64,000 nucleotides of DNA from NCBI GenBank assembly GCA_964019425.1, contig OZ025782.1:558001-622000 (forward strand). Reading direction: 5' to 3'. The translations under genes and the position numbers were made by a program. Below are positions 1 to 10,420 of the stretch, piece after piece. How positions within the stretch are numbered: position 1 is the first letter of the stretch; every line of letters starts with the position of its first letter. The DNA is from Flectonema sp. DT1601. Its lineage: Eukaryota > Euglenozoa > Diplonemea > Diplonemida > Diplonemidae. The notes beneath the pieces are model-generated. The model did no database searches and was not told the origin of the DNA. It worked only from the letters and a program-made list of their open reading frames with translations.

Positions 1-57
1 TGTAGGCAAAGGGTTATTGAGAACTCAGTTAGTCATTTACTTATTCTCTGATTGCAG

Positions 58-344
58 CGCGCTAACAACCGTTACGCCAATGGAAGAGAACTCAAAGGTA
101 TGTCTTGTTTTACTTAATCGTTTCATAATAATAATAATAATAATAATAAAAAACAAACAAACAAACTGAAACAGTTATTATTCAGCGTGTGTTTGTCAAT
201 TCTCGTCTCAGGAGCTGCGTGGTGGAGAAAGAAACTGGATACGGTATGCATTATCTTGAGTATTATTTTTTACGGAATATCGACGGTTTTTGTTCTTCTT
301 AAAAAATCCAAAATAATCAGATTGAAATAGACACTGACGAGTGA
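58..344 (+). CDS. 3' end of an unrecognised multi-exon gene (partial)
   Basis: Three short exons read as one frame: 58-97, 212-243 and 321-344, ending in TGA. Both introns are GT-AG (GTATGT...TCAG at 98-211; GTATGC...TCAG at 244-320), and an acceptor (TTGCAG) precedes the first exon at 57. The tail encoded is basic, then acidic: ..RYANGRELKGAAWWRKKL.. followed by DTIEIDTDE. The last exon is only 24 nt. No domain is recognisable from this fragment and the rest of the gene lies before the window. Frame continuity over two introns is the support. An AATAAA-like word occurs near 417, about 75 nt after the stop. Confidence 0.6.
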
Positions 345-695
345 CAACCTACTTCGGTTGATACAGTCTGGCCTACAGCAAATCTTTAGGACACATGTAT
401 GTTAAAAAATATGTTGTAATAAAGTAAAAGAAACAATAAAAGGGATCCTTCCCAGGTCATTTTTCAACTTCTGTGGTACAACCGCCGAAGCAAATGACTA
501 CAAATTGGTAGTTTTCTTTATAGCTCTTACGTACAGTTTTGAAATGCTTCTGCATTGCGGCTTGCTGCGGTGAGGAGAAACCTTTGATTAGGCTCTTCGC
601 AGTATTTCCCTCACTCTTCCCACCATCCAATCTTGCCCAGTAGCTGTAACTGATGTCTGTCGTGTTTAAATGGAAAGAAAATCTGTAGGAAGGGG

Positions 696-730
<35 letters not shown>

Positions 731-1012
731 GTTTCCTGGCTAATCTGTTTAGCAGTTGATTGCACGTATCACTGTAGAATAAAAACAGCTCTTGGTCATG
801 TTAGCCAGGTCTTTGTGAAGTATAAATCTGTTTCCCTGAAAAGTATTATACGAAAAATGCTTTGCATACTCTTCTTTGCCATTCTAGTACTCAATTCAAC
901 AGCTAAGAATATGCCTGAAGAACATCTCTTTGTATGCAATCAACCATTATAACTTCGTAAGAGCCTCCGTGAAAAGGCTACTTCATTTTTTTTGCCAAGT
1001 TTATCGGGGAAT
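345..1012. other. Spacer with poly(A) run and a possible alternative first exon
   Basis: No convincing gene. It holds a long A-run (about 692-725). A short + strand reading frame at 857-952 starts MLCILFFAILVLNS.. and contains a GTATGC donor at 931. Joined to 962 or 977 it would stay in frame with the J-domain gene downstream and give it a hydrophobic N-terminus. Both possible introns (31 or 46 nt) are shorter than the clear introns of this window, so this is only a possibility. Confidence 0.4.
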
Positions 1013-1663
1013 ATGAGCTCCAAGAAGGCTGCTCGCATTGCGGCTGTCAAAGACCCATGGGTAGTATTAAATATAAAAAAAGGATCTGACCCGAAAGCCT
1101 TGAAGACAGCATTTCAAAAGGCTGCAATGCGGCATCATCCTGATGCTGGAGGATGCACTACAGAATTTATGGAAGTTCAAAAAGCTTACAAAACTGTACA
1201 GCAATTGGAACACATAGCAAGGCGCTCTACTTCTGGTGATGTATCTGACAGCTCGAGTGCTAGAGCGGGTAAGATTGCCTCTCTGAAATACAAGAGCCCT
1301 CGTAAAGCAAGAAACTCTAAAGCCTGGTCATACTTCGACTCATGGAAATATAACGAAGATGGTAAAGTAAGCCCCACGGGAGAGAACATTCGCAAGAATG
1401 CCATGTTTCGTAATTATTATACAGCTGCGGATGATGTTAAAGTTGAAAACGTGCACGCGCATCGATACATTATTATCGGATCCGTCATTGTCATATATGT
1501 TGTTATGAATTTATTAAAGGATGTAGAAGTACCCAGGAGATCTAAGTCTCTGGTATGAGGATAGGCGGAAGTTTGGTTTTGGTTTGTCAAAGTCTGGTGA
1601 CGCACGCGATAGTGATTGGGAAATTCGTTTGTTTTACCTACACAGGCATCGTACGATATGTGA
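1013..1663 (+). CDS. Small J-domain (DnaJ-type) protein with C-terminal membrane segment
   Basis: Co-chaperone of the DnaJ/Hsp40 class; its J domain should stimulate an Hsp70. It starts at ATG 1013 after a T-tract and AG (CCAAG). The J domain covers residues about 14-60 with the key HPD at residues 42-44 (RHHPDAGG), followed by a basic linker. A hydrophobic helix near residues 150-168 (YIIIGSVIVIYVV) suggests a tail-anchored or single-pass protein. If read without splicing it stops at 1558 (181 aa). A GTATGA donor at 1553 and a good acceptor at 1645 (TTTACCTACACAG) allow a second 18-nt exon 1646-1663 ending ..ASYDM (185 aa). No Gly/Phe or zinc region, so class III. The compartment is not clear: an upstream exon could add a signal peptide (see 857-952). 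Confidence 0.75.
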
Positions 1664-1864
1664 GTTCTTGATGATGACTGCGTTAACAAGTATTTTAGAA
1701 AATTTCATCTTCGAGACACTCTCGTCACCTGCGGCGAGTTTAAAAGTTTTCAAATGGACGGTATTCGTTACGTCATATTTTTATTAGCAAATTCCATTAT
1801 CAGCACAATGCGCGTGCTACTGCGAGGCAGTGCTCTCACTAAACAGCGTGGGAGAGCGTGGATA

Positions 1865-2647
1865 ATGAATAAACTGGACTGGACTGAAGACTGGGACTTA
1901 GACGTATCGGATTCCACTACACCACTGACTTCAGAAGTACTTGAGAAGATCAGAGCTGTTCCAATCGAAACAGCTCATGTACAACAACAGATGAAATCTT
2001 TGACGGGGTTTGTTGATTCACCACGTCAGGATCAGCCGATGGCAAAAAAGCGAAAGCGTAGGAAACGGCCTGTCACGAAGGTCATTCACCACCACCACTT
2101 TCACGTTGATAAAGCTGTTGGGTCATTAATTAGTGAGATGAGAAATATTATAAAAGATGAGATTCATTCAGCTGTTAACATGACTACTCGTCAAACATCC
2201 ACAGACAGTAATTCAAATAGTAACCAAACTGGTGCTGTGGAGTCGAGAGTCGATCAATCTTTTGATTTGAAATCGTTGTCTAGTAAACACTTAAAAACAT
2301 CAATCGATACTTCTAATGCAATGAATCAATTACCTCACAGTGATGGTATTAGATTGAAGGAAGAGGTTGTTCAAATACCAGCAGAAGATTCAAATTATCA
2401 AACATCCGATTCTATCATCGACTCTGAGGGTGAGCTGAAGACTTCTATCTCTCGTTTCCTTATTCGATTGGATCAATGCGAAGCAGCTATCTGGACTCCT
2501 CAATTTATTAAACTTCGTGAAGGTCTCGATGATTCCTTTAGTTCTCTCGCATTGCGAGCGAAACAAGAGAACACCGATACTGACCCAGAAGTGATTGAGA
2601 TGCGTAGAAAGTGGAAAGACTTCCTCATTAACATATCTCTCGGATAG
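1865..2647 (+). CDS. Unknown basic, Ser-rich protein
   Basis: A 260-residue protein I do not recognise. I chose the ATG at 1865 because it follows CACTAAACAG, an acceptor-like AG about 17 nt upstream. In-frame ATGs at 1754 and 1808 would add 37 or 19 residues of less protein-like sequence. Visible features: an acidic Trp-rich start (LDWTEDWDLDV), a strongly basic cluster near residue 60-67 (KKRKRRKRP) that looks like a nuclear localisation signal, an HHHH stretch, a Ser/Asn-rich middle, and a C-terminal part of helical character. Low homopolymer content, sustained open frame and position in a run of + strand genes support it as real. Function unknown. Confidence 0.6.
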   Translation: MNKLDWTEDWDLDVSDSTTPLTSEVLEKIRAVPIETAHVQQQMKSLTGFVDSPRQDQPMAKKRKRRKRPVTKVIHHHHFHVDKAVGSLISEMRNIIKDEIHSAVNMTTRQTSTDSNSNSNQTGAVESRVDQSFDLKSLSSKHLKTSIDTSNAMNQLPHSDGIRLKEEVVQIPAEDSNYQTSDSIIDSEGELKTSISRFLIRLDQCEAAIWTPQFIKLREGLDDSFSSLALRAKQENTDTDPEVIEMRRKWKDFLINISLG

Positions 2648-2860
2648 AGTAGTGTATTAAGAATACTTTGATATCAATTAGAGCCCATGAAGTCTACATC
2701 AGAATGTACAGTTCTCGAACATCAACAGTACTGACCTTTGACTACTTCAGGAATCAATATTTGTGAGGGCGATACTATTTCTGTTAGTAAGTAATTATTG
2801 TTTTCTGTGTTCAGTTTTAAACATAATTTTAATTCTCATCATAACATCAACAGTCTGAAG

Positions 2861-4497
2861 ATGGTGGAAGGGAACGAATTCCAATGGACGCAAGTGCAGG
2901 AGCTCTGTGAAAAGCGGGCCATCTGCCGCGGTGAGAAAAGATTCTCCGAAGCTGATGCAGTCCTTCAAGAGCTGCACACAATGGGTGTAACGATTTGTGA
3001 TGGAAAGGGAACTTGGCAGCACAAGGAATCGGGTTCGGAGGGAAAAATTGGAACTCCACAAAGTAAGAAACTATCTGTTAAAGTACCCCCTCCTCTTATT
3101 AGACGAGATGGAGATTGGGACTGTCCGAAATGTAAAAATGTCAACTGGGCATCCCGCGTTAAGTGTTTCGTCTGCGGAATTACCAGAGAAACTGATTCTA
3201 CAACAGTTCTACCAAAACGTGTTCAACTACAAGCTGAAAAGCAAGCAGTCAAAGATGAGCAGCGTGCCTGTGACGAGCACTACCGACGTGCCCAAGAACG
3301 CCTTCAAGAAGATGCGAAGCTTCAGGCCAAGCAACAGGAAAATGCCTTGGCAGAATTAGCTCGTATTAAAGAAGCTCATCCAGTCCCAATGGTTAACAGT
3401 TCTTCACCACTGAAGTCTTCAAGAGTAGTCCTGAATAATATTCATAAAGATGAGGGACCTCCACAACCTAAAGCGGGTGATGCTTCAGGTCTTGCGGCCT
3501 TAAAACGTGTTCGAGAGGAGGTCATAAATAAAGGTGCGATTCGTTATGATCTTATTTTGTCTTTTTAAATAGCAACGACTACAGCACACGCATGGCCCTG
3601 CGAGCGACCCCTAATATGTGCAAAATGGATTCTCATAGTAAGTTCTTAAAGAAGAACACTGCGGTACTATGTATCCTAAAGCACTAGCATATTACTTTCA
3701 CAGAAAACATATTTTGACTTTTTTTTTTCCCAATAGCAACAAAAACCAACAAACAGAAAAACGACCAAAAACTGATAACGAAGAAGAGGTTAGAAAAGAG
3801 GAGGGAAAAAGTGTAAAAAAACTTTCTTTAGACACCTTAGAATTAGGGATAAAGCTCAAGGCTCCTGAGTTAGTGCGAAACTTAAAAATTCTAACACGCG
3901 TAGCTAGTAGTGATCCTGCTAAGTGCGCTGCCTTAAGGAATAACACAAAAATTCTTGTTTTTCTTGCTGAGGTACCCGACTACGCCTCTTCCAACAAGTC
4001 ATCAACAACAAAGGAAGTTGTTGTAATTAGTGAGAATATAATAAAACTAATTGGTTCACTGATATCTTGTAAAGGTGATAAAAAGGAACAGGCATTATTA
4101 TCACAATGGGTTCTCGAGTCTGGGACCCCACACCTTGAAGCACTTGCTGCAGTGTTCCGTATGAACGCTGATGGAATAAAGGTAATTTAAAATACTCCTA
4201 TTTTCTGATGAACGAATTCCCTCATCTGAAAAAAAAAAAAAAAAAAAATCGATAAATTTATCTAAAAAACAAAATCAAATAAAAAAACAGATTGCGATTC
4301 TGAAAACCCTACCAGGAATTTTCCAAGGGTGTGGGTCAGGTATTCACGCAAAGAGGGTTTTTAATTTATTTGACTCTCTGGGTGTGACTGAATGCCTTCG
4401 ATTAGTGAGGACTGCTGACCCTAAACCAATAGTAATGGACGCAGTGAGGAAATGCTATTCCGAAATACAAAAATTAAATATTCCTCTTGGCTTGTAA
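2861..4497 (+). CDS. RanBP2-type zinc-finger protein with helical repeat-like C-terminus; splice junctions partly unresolved
   Basis: Start ATG 2861 lies 7 nt after ACATCAACAG. Residues about 12-55 (RAICRGEKRFSEADAVLQEL.. then Gly, Asp, GTW) resemble the small helical segment seen in cysteinyl-tRNA synthetases. Next is a RanBP2-type finger (WDCPKCKNVNW..CFVCG; C-x2-C-x10-C-x2-C), which in this family binds single-stranded RNA or ubiquitin, then a Lys/Glu/Gln coiled coil. The last exons (about 3737-4181 and 4291-4497, joined by a clean GTAATT..ACAG intron at 4182-4290) encode a helical, armadillo- or PUB-like region ending ..KLNIPLGL. The middle is odd. A donor GTGCGA at 3534 and acceptor AATAG at 3572 do not give the frame of the protein-like reading GNDYSTRMALRATPN. 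If the boundaries are 2861-3533, 3572-3637, 3736-4181, 4291-4497, one open frame of 463 residues results, but two introns then lack a normal AG end. It could instead be two genes, or contain an assembly error. Confidence 0.6.
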
Positions 4498-4694
4498 CTA
4501 CTTTCGACTGCGACGGAGGGAACATCTTTCTGAAATATAATTACTTCACTTCTAAATAATTGCGAGAGTTGATTGCAAACTTTTCATTCTATTTTACAGA
4601 ACATATTAATGAACTTACGTAAACAAGATATCAATCTTCTTTTGTTGTTGTCTTTTTTTAAATAACTTTCATAACAAGTAACATAACAGCAATA

Positions 4695-6050
4695 ATGAAG
4701 TCGATGATATGTCAGTTTGCATCTCATCAAACAGCCGATCAAATACCACCCTCGAGAGTAGTTCCCGTCTCAAAGTCTATTACTCGACTGGGGGGTGACA
4801 CTCCTGAAGTTCGCTGCAGTATAATCAACGAGAGAATGAGGAAAGCCATCGACAGTATTTCCAGAGGTAGCTATACCCCGGAGAATGAAGGAGTTCATAT
4901 GCTGGGTGATGTGTCGCAAAATGTTCAGAGATACCTCGTGAGGGTAAAAAAGATGGACCGAGACACACCTCAGAATATCATCGTTGAGGGGTTACGTGAA
5001 CAGTCTGCTTGTGCAGAAGTACAACTGAATTCTGACTGTGTGCCTTATAGTTTATTTCCTGGGAAGGTCTTTGGATTGAGAGGATCACAAAAGCGTCACG
5101 AGCAGCAACACATTAATGCTTCAGGTGTCATATCAAGAAGTCCGCTACACACACGCAGCTTTTTAAGAATGGAAGAACAGAGAAACTCATCGCCTGCAAA
5201 ACAGAGAAAAGTCTTCCAAAACGACCCAACTAAAATACCATCTAAAACTATTATCGTATGTGGTCCTTATTGTAATGAAGGAATTAAAGAATCGATGAAT
5301 ATTATTATGAAACTAATCGAACAAGCGAACCTTCTACGCGCTACTACACTCATAGCTACTGGTCCATTTAGTAGTGACACTTCTAGTGATTCACCTTTAC
5401 AGAATGAGGAGTACTTTGAAGACTTTATGAATCAAGTTAAACTACCAAAAGACTTTACTGTTGTGTTAGTTCCATCGATATTGGATCCTCATTGTCAATA
5501 TGTGTATCCTCAACCTCAACATAACTTTACTGGAGGAGATGTGAAGGGAGTGATGAGATTATCAAATCCTGGTCAAGTATCAATTAATGAAGTGTTGTTT
5601 AGTATCACATCACATGATGTTGTTAGATGTATGAAGAATTCTATGGATGTTGAAAATGGTGTCGATAGAAACTTTAGTCAACCGGCAGTACCAACAACAC
5701 ATCCGTTGAAACACTTTAATAGATTGGCTTTAGAAGAACTCTTATCGTCATCTTCATTGTATCCAATTACTCCTCCAGACATGACAACTCCATTGGATTT
5801 ATCACTTTTTGAATACATCGATTTTGAGAATAGTCTTCCAGATGTTCTGGTGTTGCCATCAAGTCTTCCTTTTGCTGAATGTTTTCAAGCTGGTCCAGAT
5901 GTCACTGCGGGTGACTTGGTAGTTTGTATCAATCCAGGCAGCTTTAGAGATGCTAAAAGTTTTATTGAATTAACGATATCACCTGACAAACACAAATTAG
6001 ATCCTCTTTGGAAAAGGACGACTGCTACTTTTCATGTGATCTCAAAGTAG
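4695..6050 (+). CDS. POLA2: DNA polymerase alpha subunit B (POLA2/Pol12-like)
   Basis: Accessory B subunit of the DNA polymerase alpha-primase complex, acting in the nucleus at replication initiation. Intronless, 451 residues, start ATG 4695 six nt after an ATAACAG acceptor. An OB-fold part carries the family phrase PYSLFPGKVFGLRG. The calcineurin-like inactive phosphoesterase fold follows: KTIIVCGPYCNEG, LIATGPFSSD, VVLVPSILDPHCQYVYPQP, ISTSHDVVRCM-like ITSHDVVRCM, DVLVLPSSLPFAECF, and a late AGDLVVCINPG. The metal ligands expected in active phosphoesterases are absent, as in all B subunits. At 451 aa it is shorter than human POLA2 (about 600); the missing part is the N-terminal helical domain and linker. 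Confidence 0.9.
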   Translation: MKSMICQFASHQTADQIPPSRVVPVSKSITRLGGDTPEVRCSIINERMRKAIDSISRGSYTPENEGVHMLGDVSQNVQRYLVRVKKMDRDTPQNIIVEGLREQSACAEVQLNSDCVPYSLFPGKVFGLRGSQKRHEQQHINASGVISRSPLHTRSFLRMEEQRNSSPAKQRKVFQNDPTKIPSKTIIVCGPYCNEGIKESMNIIMKLIEQANLLRATTLIATGPFSSDTSSDSPLQNEEYFEDFMNQVKLPKDFTVVLVPSILDPHCQYVYPQPQHNFTGGDVKGVMRLSNPGQVSINEVLFSITSHDVVRCMKNSMDVENGVDRNFSQPAVPTTHPLKHFNRLALEELLSSSSLYPITPPDMTTPLDLSLFEYIDFENSLPDVLVLPSSLPFAECFQAGPDVTAGDLVVCINPGSFRDAKSFIELTISPDKHKLDPLWKRTTATFHVISK

Positions 6051-6358
6051 GAAACCTTTTAGAGATTATGTTACTCTTAGTAGGGTCATATCTTCGTGAT
6101 AGGATGACCTGACTTGTAACAAACCATGTTGGAGGTGAACCCCTCCCTTCTCAACAACCAAATTGTAAGTTACGTACGGTAGCGTTGTCATCATTTTGTT
6201 TTGTTTATGTTAGTATTTTATTTTGTACTCCCACTCAGGCTTGAACAAAAAGAAGTTGAGGCATTCGTTACTGTGAGTTGGTTACAACAGTCGACTAGAT
6301 CGATAGGACATTATTACTTTTATTATTCATCAGGACAGGGTAATTGTTTTCACAGTTA
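6051..6358. other. Spacer
   Basis: Intergenic. It ends in a T-rich tract and TTTTCACAG (AG at 6354-6355), which looks like the acceptor for the gene starting at 6359. I see nothing else in it. Confidence 0.6.
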
Positions 6359-6827
6359 ATGTCAAATGGAAAAAGAAAGATTTCTCAACCAAACTTATTC
6401 CCCGTTCATGGAAGTAAAAAGGTTTGTTTAATTCATTAATTAGTACCTACTAGGCTAGCTATGCGATACTTTTACGTGACAACTTCCAAACAGGTAACCC
6501 GTCGCTGTGGTGTTCCTGATTTCGCTGAGGAAGCTTTCCTCGATCACCTGCAGTCTGACATTAAATTCCCAAAACCGCACATTTGGGGAATACCTAAAAT
6601 GAGTAAAGGTCAGGTACCTGGATTCAAACATTCTGTTACAAAGGAACAAATCGCAGCATCTATAGCCAGCCATCCTGCGGTCACCAATGCTGTTTACGTG
6701 TAGTTGGTCTTCGTTGGCTTCTTGTCATCGAATTCTACATTACGAGTGTGCTGATAACATTCTGGGAAGACTTGACGACGTTCTGAATGATCATTTGCAG
6801 GGTGAAGTCAAATACCGTATCTACTAA
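6359..6827 (+). CDS. Small three-exon unknown protein (97 aa)
   Basis: Exons 6359-6421, 6494-6697 and 6801-6827 join in one frame through two GT-AG introns (GTTTGT..AAACAG, GTGTAG..TTGCAG). The start ATG is 3 nt after TTTTCACAG. The protein begins MSNGKRKISQPNLFPVHGSK, continues with VTRRCGVPDFAEEAF, has a Pro/Trp segment (PKPHIWGIPK) and ends GEVKYRIY. No known domain is recognisable. The exon coordinates come from phase matching: the middle exon alone is open without an obvious start of its own, and both ends fit phase 0. The 27-nt last exon is unusually small. Function unknown. Confidence 0.6.
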
Positions 6828-7212
6828 GGTACTCTCTATGACTTGACTTGTGTTGTAACTGTTGGAAGTGCGGTTGTGAAGTTAGATCATTTTAGCTACT
6901 TGTCGAGTGGTCTTTTATTTACAAATCTAGCACTTCACTCGCTGTTTTAAGAAACGTGAATGTGTTGTGCGTCTGATGTTTTTACACTTGATAATCGTAT
7001 CGATAAGGTTCTTACACCGATGCCTTGTACCGAAGTACGGTTATCTTATTATTCTCTTTTTTTAAAAAAATAATTATTCAATTCAGGGTCTTGACATCAA
7101 CCATGTGGAGATTGCTTCCTTCAGTCACCCCTGCGTACAATGCGATAGACATTTGTTAAAACTGTGACTCTTCTATTAAATACACTTCCTCCCATTCAGA
7201 AGTGATCATAAT
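6828..7212. other. Spacer
   Basis: Intergenic, no gene seen. It contains AATTCAG at about 7080-7086 followed by a tiny 18-codon frame (MWRLLPSVTPAYNAIDIC) that I do not consider a gene. It ends in TCCTCCCATTCAG, the probable acceptor of the J-domain gene at 7213. Confidence 0.5.
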
Positions 7213-8563
7213 ATGACGATCACTGAATGTGATTTCAATTCAGTTGATGTTCTTCAGGAAATACTTATCGACGAGTGGCTGGAGGATCTCTCTTTTAATA
7301 AATGTGTTGAATTCGCCGTTTCATCAACGAATTCCTTCGCTAGTAAATTCTTCATACATATAGTAAAAAAGTTTATAATAAGATCGACTACGTATTGTCT
7401 CCTGTCATCAGAGAGGAGAGGAATCATTGAAGTTGTTAAGAACACGCTTTCAATGGGCTGGTTGGATTCTTGGTATTTTAATAAATTGTGGTCAACTAAA
7501 ATTATATCAAAAGCAGCAAATAATCTTTTTCCAGATTGGTTTTCTTCTATTGTAAATGTAACAATTAGTCCTTACGCGGAGTGTTATTTATCTGAAATAG
7601 ACCAACAGACTCCCATTGAAATTGCTATTCAAACGTTTCAACGTTATTTATTATCATCCTTTGTGAATGTTGTTTACGAATATGTACTCATACCTGCTGT
7701 TTGTCATCCTCAAGGACTATCTGAAATTAATAGCATTGCTGATACTTTTGGTTCTTTAATAATCAGGCCACTAGGCGCCTATATCGGACATGTTCTGTAT
7801 CCTCATCAGGGCTATGGTGCATTCTGGGGGGGTTTGAGTTCATATTTAGTGTACTGTGCGTATCTTCAGAGGTTGTACATTAAACATATTGAGGACACTT
7901 GGGATAATAATGACACCGCAGAGCAAAGTAGTAGTTTTCACACTGGTGATTTAGAAAACACGTACTACAAAACATTAAATGTCGATGAGTCAGCTGATGA
8001 AAAAGAAATTAAAAGTTCTTATAGAAAACTTGCAAGGGAACATCACCCAGACAGGCATTCTCAGGCTACTCCTGAAGTTCAACGAGAGAATGAAGATAAA
8101 ATGAAAGAAGTCACTTCAGCATACACAAACTTAGTAGATCCCAGAAAACGTGATATTTATAATGCTTGGCTATCTGATCAAATATCACTGGCTGCTAACA
8201 AACCAAAACCTAAGAACGATGAACCAGAATCATCTTCACCTACTGCTGAACCAAATACAGATACCTCCACTGCTGTTGTAGATCCGTCAACTCAGGAAGA
8301 CGCTGTACCTGAGTCACCGCCTGTTGACTTTTCATTTATAGCGAAACCTGTCGCTGCTGCTGCGCTTGTTTTTCAATTTACACTTGTATGTATTCATTTT
8401 TTTTAAAATTAATTCTTTCGTTTTATTTTGTTCCTATTATCGAAAGAGTTGTTGTCACCAAAAACTGTTCATCAAATAACCCAAAACGCAGGGATTACAC
8501 TACTATTCGTGGTCTACTGTAAGAGCAGCTTCACAAGGTGGGGTCCTGCTAGCAGCAGTTTAG
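7213..8563 (+). CDS. Large J-domain protein with hydrophobic C-terminus
   Basis: DnaJ-class co-chaperone, 414 residues from two exons, 7213-8385 and 8492-8563, joined by a GTATGT..ACGCAG intron in phase 0. The ATG lies 13 nt after TCCCATTCAG. Residues 1-245 are an unfamiliar, mostly helical and partly hydrophobic region (for example SSFVNVVYEYVLIPAVCHP and GAYIGHVLYPHQGYGAFWGG). The J domain is at about residues 251-320 with HPD at 278-280 (YYKTLNVDESADEKEI.., REHHPDRHS). After a Pro/Ser/Glu linker a hydrophobic segment (PVAAAALVFQFTLGLHYYSW) ends in GGVLLAAV, encoded across the intron. A membrane-associated J protein is likely; the compartment cannot be told. Without splicing the protein would end in an intron-coded VCIHFF. 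Confidence 0.8.
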
Positions 8564-8898
8564 AACGTGGTAAGATTACGTACTTGAACGTAACATAGAA
8601 ATCATCAATAGCAGAGTGGTATTAAATTTGTGGTCTTATCTGTTATTTTTATTCATCTAACCGGCCGACTTAGAGTTGGACCTGAAAAACACGCCCTCAG
8701 TGGCGATGTAATGTTTTATTTCTATTTTGTTATTGTCCCTCGTCGTCGCTTTCATATGTATTCCGACAAATCAAAAAAAAAAAAAAAAAAATCTTTCAAT
8801 CTGTCAGCATGCTATTTGTAGCACCAGAGTTGATATTTTAATAATATAAAAAAAAAAAAAAAAATTATTTTTATATTATTTTTAAACAGATATCTCCT
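8564..8898. other. Spacer with A-runs
   Basis: Intergenic. Two poly(A) runs (about 8773-8791 and 8850-8864) and the tract TATTTTTAAACAG ending at 8889, a probable splice acceptor for the next gene. No gene seen. Confidence 0.6.
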
Positions 8899-9681
8899 AT
8901 GGCATTAAACAAGTCAATTCATTTATTAAAAGAAAACAATCAAATGCAAGTGGAGCGAAAGTTGAGTAAATCGCCATACACAACACCTGAATTAAAGCTT
9001 GAGGAACAAACAGAATTTATTGAACAGCAGGTCTGCTCACTTTGGAAAGAGCAATATCTGATTCGCAGTTCCATAATCCATGACTCCATTACTGATAGGC
9101 TTACTCTGACTGCTTGGTGGGATCATTATTGTACACTTATCGAAAAACAGAGTATGATTAGTGAATGGGTTAATGAACAGCGTGGATACACATCCGCTCT
9201 CGCTGCTGCCTGTAAGAAACAACGAGAAAATTTTGCCTTTCGATTACAGGAACAGAATTCTGCAATCAGAAAGGGATTGACCAGGATGCCAAGTCCGCCT
9301 GTTGAGGCACAGCGGGAGTGCAGTTCACCGCGACTTCAGCCACATCCTCCGAAAAAACCCTCCGGGAATACAAGAAGGGGTCAGTCGCTTTCACTCGCTC
9401 TGGAGGGTAAACATGTAGGTGAAGAAAACTCAGCACCCAAGAAGCAAGTAAAGTCACGTGCTAAATCTTGTAAGGAAGACACTGTCGAGACTACTGTTGA
9501 TTCGGAAACCACCCCTCAATGTGTTTCTGGTACCGAAATACCTCTTATTTATCAACATGGCACTACAAACCTTGACTTGGGAGCTACAGTCTTGGTAACT
9601 GAACATCAGCTAAAGGGAAGGACGATCGAAGCAACGCACGGAACCCAGAGGCCGACTTGTAAGACAACTTATATACGTTAG
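8899..9681 (+). CDS. Unknown helical protein with basic disordered tail
   Basis: 260 residues, single exon, ATG 9 nt after TTTTTAAACAG. Residues about 25-130 form a Trp/Gln-rich helical region (QTEFIEQQVCSLWKEQYLIR.., AWWDHYCTLIEKQ, NEQRGYTSALAAACKKQREN). Then comes a Pro/Lys/Arg-rich, probably disordered stretch, and a short hydrophobic stretch near the end (TNLDLGATVLVTEHQ). I do not recognise the family. It is the last gene before a 9 kb gene-poor, repeat-rich region. Confidence 0.65.
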   Translation: MALNKSIHLLKENNQMQVERKLSKSPYTTPELKLEEQTEFIEQQVCSLWKEQYLIRSSIIHDSITDRLTLTAWWDHYCTLIEKQSMISEWVNEQRGYTSALAAACKKQRENFAFRLQEQNSAIRKGLTRMPSPPVEAQRECSSPRLQPHPPKKPSGNTRRGQSLSLALEGKHVGEENSAPKKQVKSRAKSCKEDTVETTVDSETTPQCVSGTEIPLIYQHGTTNLDLGATVLVTEHQLKGRTIEATHGTQRPTCKTTYIR

Positions 9682-9745
9682 AATTGGGAACCTTTCTCTG
9701 ATTACTTATAGTTATTGTTTTTATTACTTTTCTTTATTTTTGTAA

Positions 9746-9882
9746 CTCTAAAAGTCGGTTCTCAAGATCAAAAAACTGCGATACGCTGAAGTATCGATGG
9801 TAGAAATTTCTGTTTATTTAAGAAGACTGACACCCCATTTCCTTATTAGAATCTGAACATCGAAAATAAATAAATAAAATAG
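9746..9882 (+). repeat. Repeat block L, copy 1 (array flank)
   Basis: About 135 bp starting CTCTAAAAGTCGGTTCTCAA and ending in GAACATCGAAAATAAATAA-like sequence. Almost identical copies lie at 11660-11783 and 11948-12086. It directly abuts the first 45-bp array, as copy 3 abuts the second. Confidence 0.9.
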
Positions 9883-10420
9883 CAACACTCAGTTGACTAA
9901 CCAGTGCACATGATGAGATCATCATAACAACAATCAGTTGACTAACCAGTACACATGATGAGATCATCATAACAACAATCAGTTGACTAACCAGTACACA
10001 TGATGAGATCATCATAGCAACACTCAGTTGACTAACCAGTGCACATGATGAGATCATCATAACAACACTCAGTTGACTAACCAGTGCACATGATGAGATC
10101 ATCATAACAACACTCAGTTGACTAACCAGTACACATGATGAGATCATCATAACAACAATCAGTTGACTAACCAGTGCACATGATGAGATCATCATAACAA
10201 CACTCAGTTGACTAACCAGTACACATGATGAGATCATCATAACAACAATCAGTTGACTAACCAGTACACATGATGAGATCATCATAACAACACTCAGTTG
10301 ACTAACCAGTACACATGATGAGATCATCATAACAACACTCAGTTGACTAACCAGTGCACATGATGAGATCATCATAACAACACTCAGTTGACTAACCAGT
10401 GCACATGATGAGATGATCAT
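9883..10420 (+). repeat. 45-bp tandem array 1, about 12 copies
   Basis: Twelve head-to-tail 45-bp units containing CAGTTGACTAACCAGT and then ATGATGAGATCATCAT, a 7-bp inverted repeat around GA. Units differ mainly at two sites (CAATCAG/CACTCAG and AGTACACA/AGTGCACA), and a few carry ATAGCAA for ATAACAA. The last unit is degenerate (GATGATCAT). Because 45 is a multiple of 3, the minus strand stays open and would read a 15-residue repeat; I treat that as an artefact. Confidence 0.95.

Noticed and set aside
9883-10420. CRISPR-like look of regularly spaced repeats
   Set aside because: Units are directly tandem with no unique spacers, and the genome is eukaryotic.
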